Assembly (NCBI RefSeq): GCF_004827385.1
Contig: NZ_SRXN01000003.1
Location: forward strand, 1 to 64,000
Reading direction: 5' to 3'
DNA length: 64,000 nt
Source of the DNA: Ensifer sp. MPMI2T
GTDB lineage: Bacteria > Pseudomonadota > Alphaproteobacteria > Rhizobiales > Rhizobiaceae
In this document: piece by piece, positions 7,551-15,222 of the stretch
Position numbering within the stretch: position 1 is the stretch's first letter
How the letters are laid out: every line of letters starts with the position of its first letter
Program-made: the position numbers and the translations under genes
Notes under the pieces: model-generated
Seen by the model: only the letters and a program-made list of their open reading frames with translations
Databases searched by the model: none
Told to the model about the DNA's origin: nothing

Positions 7551-8636
7551 CTAGAGCGAGCCGTCGGCGGCGAGCTTCATATAGCTGGCGTCGAAGCGCA
7601 GCTTCACATTGTCGGCCGAACCCAGCATCTGGCCGCTCGGAAAGGCGATGCCCACGACGTCCTTGTCCGCGGCGCCATCGCCGAGGAGGCCATGATCGAA
7701 GGAGAAGGTGCGCACCAGGTCCATGGTCTTGACGAGGTCATCGCTCTCGGTGAAGGCGACCGCCTCCTGAGGCGTCGGGAACAGCTTGGTCGCCGCAAGC
7801 TGGGCCTCGAAGCCGGCAAGGTCCGTGCCTGACATCGCGCCCATCGCGGTGCGTGCGGTTTTGCCTTTTTCGCCCGGATCCGTCAGGACCGACATCGTTT
7901 CGTACCAGATGCCGGCGAGTGCCTTGCCGAAGTCGGGATTGTCGTTGAGCACCTCGGTGTTGACCATCAACGTATCGATGATCTCGCCCGGAATTTGCGT
8001 GGAATCGAAGAGCGCCGCCGAACCCGGTTCGGCCTTAACCTCGGCGAGCAGCGGGTTCCAGGTAACCACCGTGGAGGTCTCCGGCGACTTGAAGGCGGCG
8101 ACCATGTCGGCATCGGAGGTGTTGACGATCGTCACGTCCCTTTCGGAAAGCCCCGCCGTTTCGAGGGCACGAGCGAGCAGGTAGTGGGAGACCGAGAGTT
8201 CAACGAGATTGATGCTCTCACCCTTGAGGTCGGCGGGTGTCTTTGCCGTCTTGGAGACTATGCCGTCATTGCCGTTGGAGAAATCGCCGACGATCAGGAT
8301 CGTCGTGTCGACCCCGCCCGCCGCCGGAATGGTCAGGCCGTCCATGTTCGTCGCCGTCACGCCGTCGAAGCTACCGGCCGTGTACTGGTTGATCGACTCG
8401 ACGTAGTCGTTGACCTGCTTGACGTTGATGGTGATGCCGTACTTGTCAGCCCATTTCTTCACGATGCCGGCATCCGCCGCATAGGGCCACGGCATCCAGC
8501 CGACATAGATCGTCCAGGCGATGTTGAATTCCTTCTTCGGCTCCGCATACGACCCGCCCGCCAGAAGAGAGAGCGAGAGGCCGAGAGCGGCCGAGAGGGT
8601 ACGAAAACCGAATATGCCATTTCCGAAACGCATCAT
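7551..8636 (-). CDS. periplasmic substrate-binding protein of the guanidine ABC transporter
   Basis: A 361-residue secreted protein: signal peptide with a hydrophobic LSAALGLSLSLLAGGSYAEP, then a NitT/TauT (SsuA/TauA) type-2 periplasmic binding fold that opens FNIAWTIYVGWMPWPYAADAGIVKKWADKYGI. It is the first gene after the guanidine-I riboswitch. The start has tandem ATGs (8636 and 8633) behind GGGG at 8645-8642, and this ribosome-binding site can pair with CCCC at 8662-8658, so initiation may be occluded when the riboswitch is unliganded. Guanidine as ligand is inferred from the riboswitch and the ureohydrolase. Confidence 0.87.
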   Translation of the reverse strand: MMRFGNGIFGFRTLSAALGLSLSLLAGGSYAEPKKEFNIAWTIYVGWMPWPYAADAGIVKKWADKYGITINVKQVNDYVESINQYTAGSFDGVTATNMDGLTIPAAGGVDTTILIVGDFSNGNDGIVSKTAKTPADLKGESINLVELSVSHYLLARALETAGLSERDVTIVNTSDADMVAAFKSPETSTVVTWNPLLAEVKAEPGSAALFDSTQIPGEIIDTLMVNTEVLNDNPDFGKALAGIWYETMSVLTDPGEKGKTARTAMGAMSGTDLAGFEAQLAATKLFPTPQEAVAFTESDDLVKTMDLVRTFSFDHGLLGDGAADKDVVGIAFPSGQMLGSADNVKLRFDASYMKLAADGSL

Positions 8637-8729
8637 CTGTTCCCCTTGTTCAACTTCGGGGGCTCACGCTGCGCTCATCTCTCGGAAATCACAGGCGGGA
8701 TTCCCAAAGCAACGACACCGCTGCATGAG

Positions 8730-8826
8730 CCTCCCGGGCTTTTATCCCGCCGTGGACCCGGTGGATGTCTCCCCACCGGAGGTTTCTCTCGGTCCAGTCA
8801 TGTCCTGTTCGACATCGGAACCCTAG
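8730..8826 (-). promoter_or_regulatory. guanidine-I riboswitch (ykkC subtype 1 aptamer)
   Basis: Read on the minus strand, the leader of the transporter operon carries the invariant pieces of the ykkC/guanidine-I aptamer in order: CTAGGGTTCCG (from 8826), ACTGGACCGAGAGA, a hairpin CCGGTGG...CCACCGG, then ACGGCGGGAT and AAAAGCCCGGGAGG ending near 8730. These match the published conserved core, in which guanidinium binding stabilises the fold and switches expression on. No U-tract terminator follows. Instead AUCCCGCC at 8701-8694 can pair with the aptamer's GGCGGGAU at 8751-8744, and a small hairpin masks the first ribosome-binding site, suggesting translational control. Confidence 0.95.
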
Positions 8827-8836
8827 AAACACCGTC

Positions 8837-8864
8837 AGTATAACTCCATCTAAATCAAAGTAAA
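8837..8864 (-). promoter_or_regulatory. predicted promoter of the guanidine operon
   Basis: On the minus strand TTTACT (8864-8859), a 16-bp spacer and a perfect TATACT (8842-8837) form a sigma-70-type promoter in an AT-rich stretch. The start point would fall just ahead of the riboswitch aptamer, which begins about 10 bp downstream, as expected for a leader RNA. Confidence 0.55.
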
Positions 8865-8953
8865 TGGGAATTTGTGCTAGTTTCTGCCTATAGTTTGTGC
8901 GATTAATGCTTATAAATTGAACAAATAGACCAATAATTATCACTACAAAATTT

Positions 8954-8969
8954 GCGGTGACGTCACCGC
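8954..8969. promoter_or_regulatory. 16-bp perfect palindrome, possible operator
   Basis: GCGGTGACGTCACCGC is a perfect 16-bp palindrome at the junction between the AT-rich leader of the guanidine operon and the upstream region of the polyol operon. Its TGACGTCA core resembles a dimeric regulator site, but I cannot name a regulator. Confidence 0.35.
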
Positions 8970-9333
8970 CGCGGCTTATCGTTCGTTGAGACCTGTGGCG
9001 AACGGCAGGGGGCGCCGAGCGCTTGTATCGAGCAGATTCGACAGTTCCAGGCCATCATTCACCCGCCACTCGGCTTCCCAATCAGCACGCCGCGCGCCGC
9101 GCTCAATTCCCTGTGCCCGACGGCTCGCGAAGTGCTGTCAGGAACAACAGCCATCGTCAGCGCAACCTTTCGTGCGGTTGCCGAAGAGGCCAGTTCGCCC
9201 TGTCGGCATATCAAACACGAGCAACGCGAGCATGCTTCTCGTGAGCCAACCAAGGCTAAACGGTTGCGTTGGCAGCCCCTTGGGCTCCTCCTTGGTGTGC
9301 ATGTTGCGTTGCAGCGACGAATTGCACTTGATG
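8970..9333. other. non-coding stretch upstream of the polyol operon, no gene recognised
   Basis: About 360 bp between the palindrome and the operator-like repeat. Open frames on both strands are short, low in conserved motifs and not preceded by ribosome-binding sites. I see no RNA gene, transposase or recognisable protein fragment here. Confidence 0.5.
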
Positions 9334-9361
9334 TGTTTAGTAAATTGTATATCACTAAACA
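9334..9361 (+). promoter_or_regulatory. operator-like inverted repeat upstream of the polyol ABC operon
   Basis: TGTTTAGT (9334-9341) and ACTAAACA (9354-9361) form perfect 8-bp arms separated by 12 bp of AT-rich sequence, 95 bp before the first gene of the operon. The symmetry and place suit a repressor or activator site. No DeoR, LacI or GntR gene is adjacent; the small protein at 19863 is the only candidate regulator in the operon. Confidence 0.5.
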
Positions 9362-9455
9362 TATTGCTCAACATGAGGGAGTATGGCTTGGGCATGTGAG
9401 CAAGGGAGAATTTTCCGAGGCCGGCGTCGGTCGGTTCTGTATCTGGGAGGAATAC

Positions 9456-10781
9456 ATGCGGAAGATGACGAAGGCCCTGATGGGCATGTCGTCGGCACTC
9501 GTGCTGTCGACGGCGATACCGGGACTCGCGAAGGCCGATGAATTGACGCTGTGCTGGGCGGCTTGGGATCCGGCGAACGCGCTGGTCGAGCTCTCTAAGG
9601 ATTTCACCGCAGCGACCGGCACCACGATGAAATTCGAATTCGTGCCGTGGCCGAACTTTGCCGACCGTATCCTCAACGAGCTCAACTCCGGCGGCAAGCT
9701 CTGCGATCTCCTGATCGGCGACAGCCAGTGGCTCGGCGGCTCTGCCGAGAACGGCTACTACGTCAAGCTCAATGATTTCTTCGACAAGGAAGGGATCAAG
9801 ATGGGCGACTTCGCCGAAGCTGCGGTCAATGCCTATTCCACATGGCCGAAAGGTACGCCGAACTATTGGGCATTGCCCGCCATGGGCGACGCCAACGGCT
9901 GGTTCTATCGCAAGGACTGGTTCGCCAAGCCGGAATTGCAGACCGCGTTCAAAGAGAAATACGGTCGCGTTCTCGGCCCGCCGCAGACCTGGGACGAGTT
10001 GAAGCAGGTCGCCGAATTCTTCACCGGCCGCGAGATCGACGGGCAAAAGGTCTATGGCGCGGCGATCTTCACCGAACGCGCCTCCGAGGGCGTCACCATG
10101 GGCGCGACCTCGGCGCTTTATCCCTACGGGTTCAAATATGAGCAGACGCCTGGCAAATACGACATGGACGGCGCCGTCAATTCGCCCGACTCCGTCACCG
10201 GCCTCGAGGCCTATAAGGCTCTTTACAAATGCTGCCAGCCGCCCGGCTATACCGACAGCTACATGGGCGAGGGGCTCGATGCCTTCAAATCCGGCCAGGT
10301 GGCGATGGCGATGAATTGGTTCGCCTTCTTCCCGGGCCTCTATAAGGACGAGAAGGTCGGCGGAGACAAGATCGGCTTCTTCGTCAATCCCAAGCAGAAG
10401 GTTGCCGCCTCCACGCTCGGCGGGCAGGGGATCTCTGTCGTCGCCAATACCGACAACATGGACGGCGCGCTCGCGTACATTAAATGGTTCGCCCAGCCCG
10501 ATGTCCAGAAGAAGTGGTGGGCGCTCGGCGGCTATGCCGTGCACAATGCCGTCCTGAACGACCCGTCCTTCAAGGCTAGCCAGCCCTTCGCGGCCGATTT
10601 CCTCGTCGCAATGAACCAGGTGCAGGACTTCTGGCAGGAGCCATCCTACGCGATCCTGCTACAGGCGATGCAGAAGCGGCTGCACGACTATGTGGTGGCT
10701 GATCAGGGTACCGCTCAGGAAGCGCTCGACGCGTTGGTCAACGACTGGAAGGAAATCTTCGAGGACGAAGGCAAGCTTTAG
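9456..10781 (+). CDS. sugar/polyol ABC transporter substrate-binding protein
   Basis: A 441-residue extracellular solute-binding protein (family 1, MalE-like) with a signal peptide ending near GLAKADE. The opening LTLCWAAWDPANALVELSKDF is typical of rhizobial polyol or glycerol binding proteins. A GGGAGGA site at 9445-9451 fixes the ATG at 9456; the longer open frame from 9132 has no support. It heads an operon whose other genes encode two permeases, two ATPases and dihydroxyacetone kinases, so the ligand is probably a polyol, triose or related sugar. The exact sugar cannot be read from sequence. Confidence 0.88.
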   Translation: MRKMTKALMGMSSALVLSTAIPGLAKADELTLCWAAWDPANALVELSKDFTAATGTTMKFEFVPWPNFADRILNELNSGGKLCDLLIGDSQWLGGSAENGYYVKLNDFFDKEGIKMGDFAEAAVNAYSTWPKGTPNYWALPAMGDANGWFYRKDWFAKPELQTAFKEKYGRVLGPPQTWDELKQVAEFFTGREIDGQKVYGAAIFTERASEGVTMGATSALYPYGFKYEQTPGKYDMDGAVNSPDSVTGLEAYKALYKCCQPPGYTDSYMGEGLDAFKSGQVAMAMNWFAFFPGLYKDEKVGGDKIGFFVNPKQKVAASTLGGQGISVVANTDNMDGALAYIKWFAQPDVQKKWWALGGYAVHNAVLNDPSFKASQPFAADFLVAMNQVQDFWQEPSYAILLQAMQKRLHDYVVADQGTAQEALDALVNDWKEIFEDEGKL

Positions 10782-10796
10782 GCTTCCCTCATTTGC

Positions 10797-10824
10797 ACGG
10801 CCCGGCAGCGAAAGTCCGGGCCGT
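10797..10824 (+). terminator. intercistronic hairpin after the binding-protein gene
   Basis: ACGGCCCGG and CCGGGCCGT form a perfect 9-bp stem with a 10-nt loop, 16 bp after the binding-protein stop. No T-run follows, so it is more likely an mRNA-stabilising or attenuating hairpin that lets the binding protein be made in excess over the permeases than a full terminator. Confidence 0.6.
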
Positions 10825-10865
10825 CGGCCCTCGAACCGATCCTTCCTTGAATTCAGGTGACGTCA

Positions 10866-11834
10866 GTGACCGATGCCCCTTCCACCATTGCCGAGCGATC
10901 CGCCGAGATGCTTGCACGCGCTACACCGACGACGATCGCAGTCAGGGTGCGGGGCTTTTCGGACCGCGCCATCGCCTGGCTCTTCATAACGCCCACGATC
11001 GCCTTGTTGCTTGCGATCAATATCTTTCCGCTGATCTGGGCGGTCTATCTGTCGTTCACGAATTTCCGGGCCAATCGTCCCAACGCCGAAGTCGAGGGCG
11101 TGGGCTTACGCAACTACCAGCGGGTGCTGAACGACCCGGACATCTGGATCGCCATGCAGACGACCGCGCATTTCGTCTTCTGGACAATCCTCCTGCAGAC
11201 GGTCATCGGCTTCGCGATCGCCTATCTCATCGACCGCAAGTTTCGCGGCCATGCCTTCTGGACGACCGTTATCCTCATTCCGATGATGCTGTCGCCTGCG
11301 GTCGTCGGCAATTTCTGGCGGTTCCTCTACCAGCCGCAGATCGGCCTGTTCAATTATATCGTCTCGTTCTTCACGGGCATTCCGCCATCATCCTTCGAGA
11401 TGCTCGGCTCTGTGGCCTTGGCACCCTGGGCGATCATCATCGTCGACACCTGGATGTGGGCGCCCTACGTCATGCTGATATGCCTCGCCGGCCTCAGATC
11501 CATACCGGACTACATCTATGAGGCGGCCGAGGTCGACCGCGCCTCCGCTTGGCGGCAGTTCTGGTCGATCACCGTGCCGATGGCCTTGCCCTTCATCATG
11601 CTCGCCGTGCTCTTCCGCGGCATCGAGAATTTCAAGATGTTCGACATGGTGATGCTGCTTACGGGCGGCGGGCCCGGTTCAACCACCGAGGTCGCGTCTA
11701 TCACGCTGAAGCGCGAGGCCTTCGAAAGCTGGCTCACCGGACGATCGTCCGCTTTCGCGATCATCCTTTTCGTCGCGGTGTTCGGCCTCGCAAACATCTA
11801 CGTCAAAGCGCTCAACAGGGTGAAACAGCGATGA
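10866..11834 (+). CDS. ABC sugar/polyol transporter permease (MalF/UgpA-like)
   Basis: A roughly 320-residue permease with six helices; the EAA loop reads IYEAAEVDRASAWRQFWSITVPMALP near residue 215. I place the start at the GTG at 10866, where AGGTGA at 10855-10860 is correctly spaced; a GTG at 10857 is the alternative. The stop overlaps the second permease gene (ATGA). Partner of the other permease and the two downstream ATPases in one importer. Confidence 0.87.
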   Translation: MTDAPSTIAERSAEMLARATPTTIAVRVRGFSDRAIAWLFITPTIALLLAINIFPLIWAVYLSFTNFRANRPNAEVEGVGLRNYQRVLNDPDIWIAMQTTAHFVFWTILLQTVIGFAIAYLIDRKFRGHAFWTTVILIPMMLSPAVVGNFWRFLYQPQIGLFNYIVSFFTGIPPSSFEMLGSVALAPWAIIIVDTWMWAPYVMLICLAGLRSIPDYIYEAAEVDRASAWRQFWSITVPMALPFIMLAVLFRGIENFKMFDMVMLLTGGGPGSTTEVASITLKREAFESWLTGRSSAFAIILFVAVFGLANIYVKALNRVKQR

Positions 11835-12787
11835 GTTCGACCAATACCACCGCCCATTCCGTGGTGGAGCCGACGCCGACCGTCAAGCGCATCGCCGGCG
11901 CGATCGTCATCCTCTATGCGCTGGTGACGATGGTCCCGCTCGCCTGGATCTTCCTGACAAGCATCAAGTCGCCGCCGGACTCGATCAGCTATCCACCCAA
12001 GATCGTGTTCACGCCGACGCTCGAGGGTTTCTGCAACCTCTTCACCACGCGCACTAGGCAGACGCCGGACTATATCCAGTCGCTCCCAGCCCCGACCGGC
12101 ACCTGCGACGAGATCACCCGCAGCCGCAACATGGTCATCGCTGGGCCGTCGAACTACTGGCCCCGCTTCGGCAATTCGCTCGTGATCGCGTTCGGCTCAA
12201 CCTTCCTCGCCGTCTCGCTTGGTACGCTTGCGGCCTATGGTTTCTCGCGCTTCCGCGTGCCGCTCGCCGACGATCTCCTGTTCTTCATCCTGTCGACCCG
12301 GATGATGCCGCCGATCGCGGTCGCGATCCCGATCTACCTCATGTACCGCCAGTTCGGCCTCTCCGACACGGCGCTTGGCATGATCCTGCTCTATACCGCC
12401 GTCAACGTCTCGCTCGCTGTCTGGCTTCTCAAGGGTTTCATCGACGAAATCCCGCGCGAATACGAGGAGGCGGCGATGATCGACGGCTATACCCGCCTGC
12501 AGGCCTTCTGGAAGGTCGTGCTGCCGCAAGCGACGACCGGGATTGCGGCGACCGCGATCTTCTGTCTGATCTTCGCCTGGAACGAATACGCCTTTGCGGT
12601 GCTGCTCACCTCAGGTTCGGCGCAGACCGCGCCGCCCTTCATACCGACGATCATCGGTGAAGGCGGCCAGGATTGGCCGGCGGTTGCCGCCGGCACAGCG
12701 ATCTTCCTGGTGCCGATCCTCGTCTTCACCATCGTCCTGCGCAAGCAGTTGCTGCGCGGTATCACCTTCGGAGCGGTACGCAAATGA
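11831..12787 (+). CDS. ABC sugar/polyol transporter permease (MalG/UgpE-like)
   Basis: A 318-residue permease. EAA loop: YEEAAMIDGYTRLQAFWKVVLPQATTGIAATAIF. Between helix 1 and the conserved FGNSLVIAFGSTF it carries an enlarged periplasmic loop of roughly 60 residues containing two cysteines, common in rhizobial polyol-type systems. The ATG overlaps the previous stop, and the 3' end overlaps the start of the 70-residue membrane protein. Longer in-frame readings from 11549 are shadows of the first permease. Confidence 0.87.
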   Translation: MSSTNTTAHSVVEPTPTVKRIAGAIVILYALVTMVPLAWIFLTSIKSPPDSISYPPKIVFTPTLEGFCNLFTTRTRQTPDYIQSLPAPTGTCDEITRSRNMVIAGPSNYWPRFGNSLVIAFGSTFLAVSLGTLAAYGFSRFRVPLADDLLFFILSTRMMPPIAVAIPIYLMYRQFGLSDTALGMILLYTAVNVSLAVWLLKGFIDEIPREYEEAAMIDGYTRLQAFWKVVLPQATTGIAATAIFCLIFAWNEYAFAVLLTSGSAQTAPPFIPTIIGEGGQDWPAVAAGTAIFLVPILVFTIVLRKQLLRGITFGAVRK

Positions 12788-12996
12788 CGACCCCGCAAGA
12801 GCTGAACCGTGCAGCCCGGCAGAAGCGGCCGTTCTTCCTCAGGCGCGGACCGATGGAAAACATCGCGACGGTACTTATCGGCGCGGGCTTTCTGATGCTG
12901 TTCCAGCCGTTCCTGCTGGCGCTCTACACCTATTCGCTGACCATGCTTCTCGCTGGAACCGTCATGTTCATCATCGTCTCGAAATTCCCGGAGTAA
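12784..12996 (+). CDS. small two-helix membrane protein of the polyol ABC operon
   Basis: A 70-residue protein with a basic N-terminus (KRPFFLRRGP) and two hydrophobic segments (about 25-45 and 48-65). It is locked into the operon by a 4-bp overlap with the permease gene and a 3-bp gap before the first ATPase gene. The equivalent position in the rhizobial glycerol importer operon (glpSTPQUV) holds a small protein of unknown function, GlpU; I infer a similar accessory role in transporter assembly. No enzymatic motif is visible. Confidence 0.75.
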   Translation: MTTPQELNRAARQKRPFFLRRGPMENIATVLIGAGFLMLFQPFLLALYTYSLTMLLAGTVMFIIVSKFPE

Positions 12997-12999
12997 GCG

Positions 13000-14097
13000 A
13001 TGTCCGAGATCAAGATCGTAAACCTCCGCAAGCAGTTCGGCGATTTCGTCGCCGTCGAGGATTCGAGCTTTACCGTCGAGGATGGCGAGTTCCTTGCTCT
13101 GCTCGGGCCCTCCGGTTGCGGCAAGACGACGACGCTTCGGATGATCGCCGGTCTGGAACTGCCGACCAGCGGCAAGATCTATCTCGACGGCGAGGACGTC
13201 ACCTTCAACCGCGCGAGCGCCCGCGACATTGCCTTCGTCTTCCAGCTCTTCGCCCTCTATCCGCATATGAATGTGTTCCGGAACATCGGTTTCCCGCTCC
13301 TGTCGCAGGGCGTCGCCAAGGCGGAAATCCGGGCCCGCGTCGAAGAAACCGCGAAGCTCTTGAGGATCGACCACATCCTTGGCCGGTCGGTTTCGGGGCT
13401 CGCCGGCGGCGATCGCCAGCGCGTCGCGCTCGGCCGCGCGATCGTCCGGCGGCCCAAATGCTTCCTGATGGACGAACCGCTCGGCACGCTGGATGCGGAA
13501 TTCCGCGAGGTCATGGTCCATGAGTTGCGCGAACTGCACAACCGAATCCATGCGACGACCGTCTACGTGACCCATGATCAGCACGAGGCGATGGCGATGG
13601 CCGACAAGATCGCGGTGATGAACCATGGCGTCATCGAGCAGTACGGCACGCCGCAGGAAATCTACAATCGCCCCGCTTCGATGTATGTCGCCGATTTCAT
13701 CGGCTCGCCGCCGATGAATTTCATGCGCTTCAATTCGGGGCTTAAGAGGGGGACGCGATCGATCTTCCTCGACGGTGTCGAAGTCGCGGTGCCGGAGATG
13801 GGGGAGGACGTGGCGCCGGGCGAAATGGCGCTCGGCGTCCGTCCGGAACATATCCGCTTCAGCGATCGATCCCCCATCCGCGGCGCCGTCTATGGCAGCG
13901 AATATCTTGGCACCAACCAGATTGTCGCCGTGGAGACCGCCGCCGGCATCGTCAAGGCGCGCGTTTCGGCCGACCGCAGCTTCAGGCTCGGCGAAACGGT
14001 CGGTCTCGAATTCAGTTCGGCCAAGCTCGCCGTCTTCGACTGCGCTTCGGGCAGGGCGATCGCCTCATCCCCCAATGCGGAGACGCGCCATGGCTGA
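13000..14097 (+). CDS. ABC transporter ATPase (MalK/UgpC-like), first of two
   Basis: A 365-residue ATPase with Walker A GPSGCGKTT near residue 36, Q-loop FVFQLFALYPH, Walker B CFLMDEPLGTLD and switch YVTHDQ. The ABC signature is altered: LAGGDRQR replaces the usual LSGGQQQR. A C-terminal regulatory beta-domain follows (GVRPEHIRF). Its start is 3 bp after the small membrane gene, and its end overlaps the next ATPase gene by 8 bp. Two non-identical ATPases in one importer, as in rhizobial GlpS/GlpT, imply a heterodimer in which this subunit may form one degenerate site. Confidence 0.87.
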   Translation: MSEIKIVNLRKQFGDFVAVEDSSFTVEDGEFLALLGPSGCGKTTTLRMIAGLELPTSGKIYLDGEDVTFNRASARDIAFVFQLFALYPHMNVFRNIGFPLLSQGVAKAEIRARVEETAKLLRIDHILGRSVSGLAGGDRQRVALGRAIVRRPKCFLMDEPLGTLDAEFREVMVHELRELHNRIHATTVYVTHDQHEAMAMADKIAVMNHGVIEQYGTPQEIYNRPASMYVADFIGSPPMNFMRFNSGLKRGTRSIFLDGVEVAVPEMGEDVAPGEMALGVRPEHIRFSDRSPIRGAVYGSEYLGTNQIVAVETAAGIVKARVSADRSFRLGETVGLEFSSAKLAVFDCASGRAIASSPNAETRHG

Positions 14098-15097
14098 GGT
14101 CGTTCTTCACACAATCGGCAAGACCTTCGGAGACACAGTCGCGGTCGACGATCTGTCGCTGACCGTCCGGGATGGGGAATTCGTGGTCCTCCTCGGGCCA
14201 ACAGGTGCCGGCAAGACGACGACCCTGCGTTTGGTCGCCGGCCTCGAACGACCGGATTGCGGGCGGGTGACGATTGCCGGTCGCGATGTCAGTCGGCAGC
14301 CGCCGGCCGAGCGGGACGTGGCCTTCGTCTTCCAGCAATATTCGCTCTATCCGCACTTAAGCGTCTACGACAATCTCGCCTTTCCGCTGCGCTCGCCGGC
14401 ACGCCGGCTCGGCGCCGAGGAGATCGACCGCCGCGTGCGCGAGGTGGCACGCATGGTGCGGATCGAACACAAGCTGCAAAACCGCTCGACACGGCTTTCG
14501 GGCGGCGAGATGCAGCGCGTCGCGATTGGTCGTGCGCTTGTGCGCCGGCCGGCGATTTATCTCATGGATGAACCGCTGTCTTCGCTCGATGCGAAGCTCA
14601 GGGCGGAGCTTCGGCTTGAACTGAAGCGGATACAGAAGGAAGCAAGTTCCACGCTGCTCTACGTCACCCATGACCAGGTGGAGGCGATGACGATGGCCGA
14701 TCGCATTGGCATCCTGTCCGAGGGGAAGCTCGTGCAGGTCGGCACGCCACGGGAGATCTATGCAGACCCGGCCAATCTGCACGTCGCCGCGCGCCTTGGC
14801 CAGCCGCACATAAACCTGCTGCCGATCGATCTCCTTCCGGCTGTGGCGCCACCTTTCGGCGCCCGCACGATCGGCGCGCGAACCGAACACCTGGATATTG
14901 TCATTCACGCTCAGGGCAATGCCGTGGTGGACTGGATCGAGCACCTCGGAGACCAGAACCACCTGCACATCCGGGTGAAGGGGCACAAGCTCGTGACTCT
15001 TGCCGATCCCTATCTCTCCATCAAGCCGGGCGACCGGATCAACCTGACTCTGAGACGGCCCCTTTATTTCGGGTCGGACGGCGAACGGTTGCGCTGA
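14090..15097 (+). CDS. ABC transporter ATPase (MalK/UgpC-like), second of two
   Basis: A 335-residue ATPase with canonical motifs: Walker A GPTGAGKTT, Q-loop FVFQQYSLYPH, signature RLSGGEMQR, Walker B IYLMDEPLSSLD, switch YVTHDQ. The C-terminal TOBE-like domain is shorter than in the partner. It starts inside the previous gene's end (8-bp overlap). Together with the first ATPase it should power the two permeases; this one has the intact signature. Confidence 0.88.
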   Translation: MAEVVLHTIGKTFGDTVAVDDLSLTVRDGEFVVLLGPTGAGKTTTLRLVAGLERPDCGRVTIAGRDVSRQPPAERDVAFVFQQYSLYPHLSVYDNLAFPLRSPARRLGAEEIDRRVREVARMVRIEHKLQNRSTRLSGGEMQRVAIGRALVRRPAIYLMDEPLSSLDAKLRAELRLELKRIQKEASSTLLYVTHDQVEAMTMADRIGILSEGKLVQVGTPREIYADPANLHVAARLGQPHINLLPIDLLPAVAPPFGARTIGARTEHLDIVIHAQGNAVVDWIEHLGDQNHLHIRVKGHKLVTLADPYLSIKPGDRINLTLRRPLYFGSDGERLR

Positions 15098-15102
15098 CGC
15101 TA

Positions 15103-15200
15103 ATGCATGTCGCCCAAAAGTGTGCAGCGGTCTTGGGCAACGACATGCATAAAAACAAAGACCTGAAGCGCGTCGTGTGAACCTGTTGAACGCGACGCGC
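15103..15200. repeat. RIME-like rhizobial intergenic palindromic repeat
   Basis: Two hairpins in tandem: ATGCATGTCG...CGACATGCAT (15103-15150, with an inner CCCAA/TTGGG pairing) and GCGCGTCG...CGCGACGCGC (about 15168-15200). The AT-rich linker ATAAAAACAAAGAC between them is characteristic of this abundant rhizobial family. It separates the transporter genes from the kinase genes and could weaken read-through or stabilise the upstream mRNA. Confidence 0.8.
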
Positions 15201-15222
15201 GACCAATCGACAAGGCAATTGG

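Noticed and set aside
9138..10544. A 468-codon open frame on the minus strand opposite the polyol binding-protein gene
   Set aside because: It is a shadow of the real gene at 9456-10781: no ribosome-binding site, no family motifs, and composition typical of GC-rich antisense frames.
12487..13851. A 454-codon minus-strand frame across the small membrane protein and ATPase genes
   Set aside because: Antisense shadow of clear ABC transporter genes with intact Walker motifs on the plus strand.
15103..15200. A riboswitch or terminator before the dihydroxyacetone kinase gene
   Set aside because: The palindromes and linker match the rhizobial RIME-like repeat type seen at two other places, and no T-run follows.
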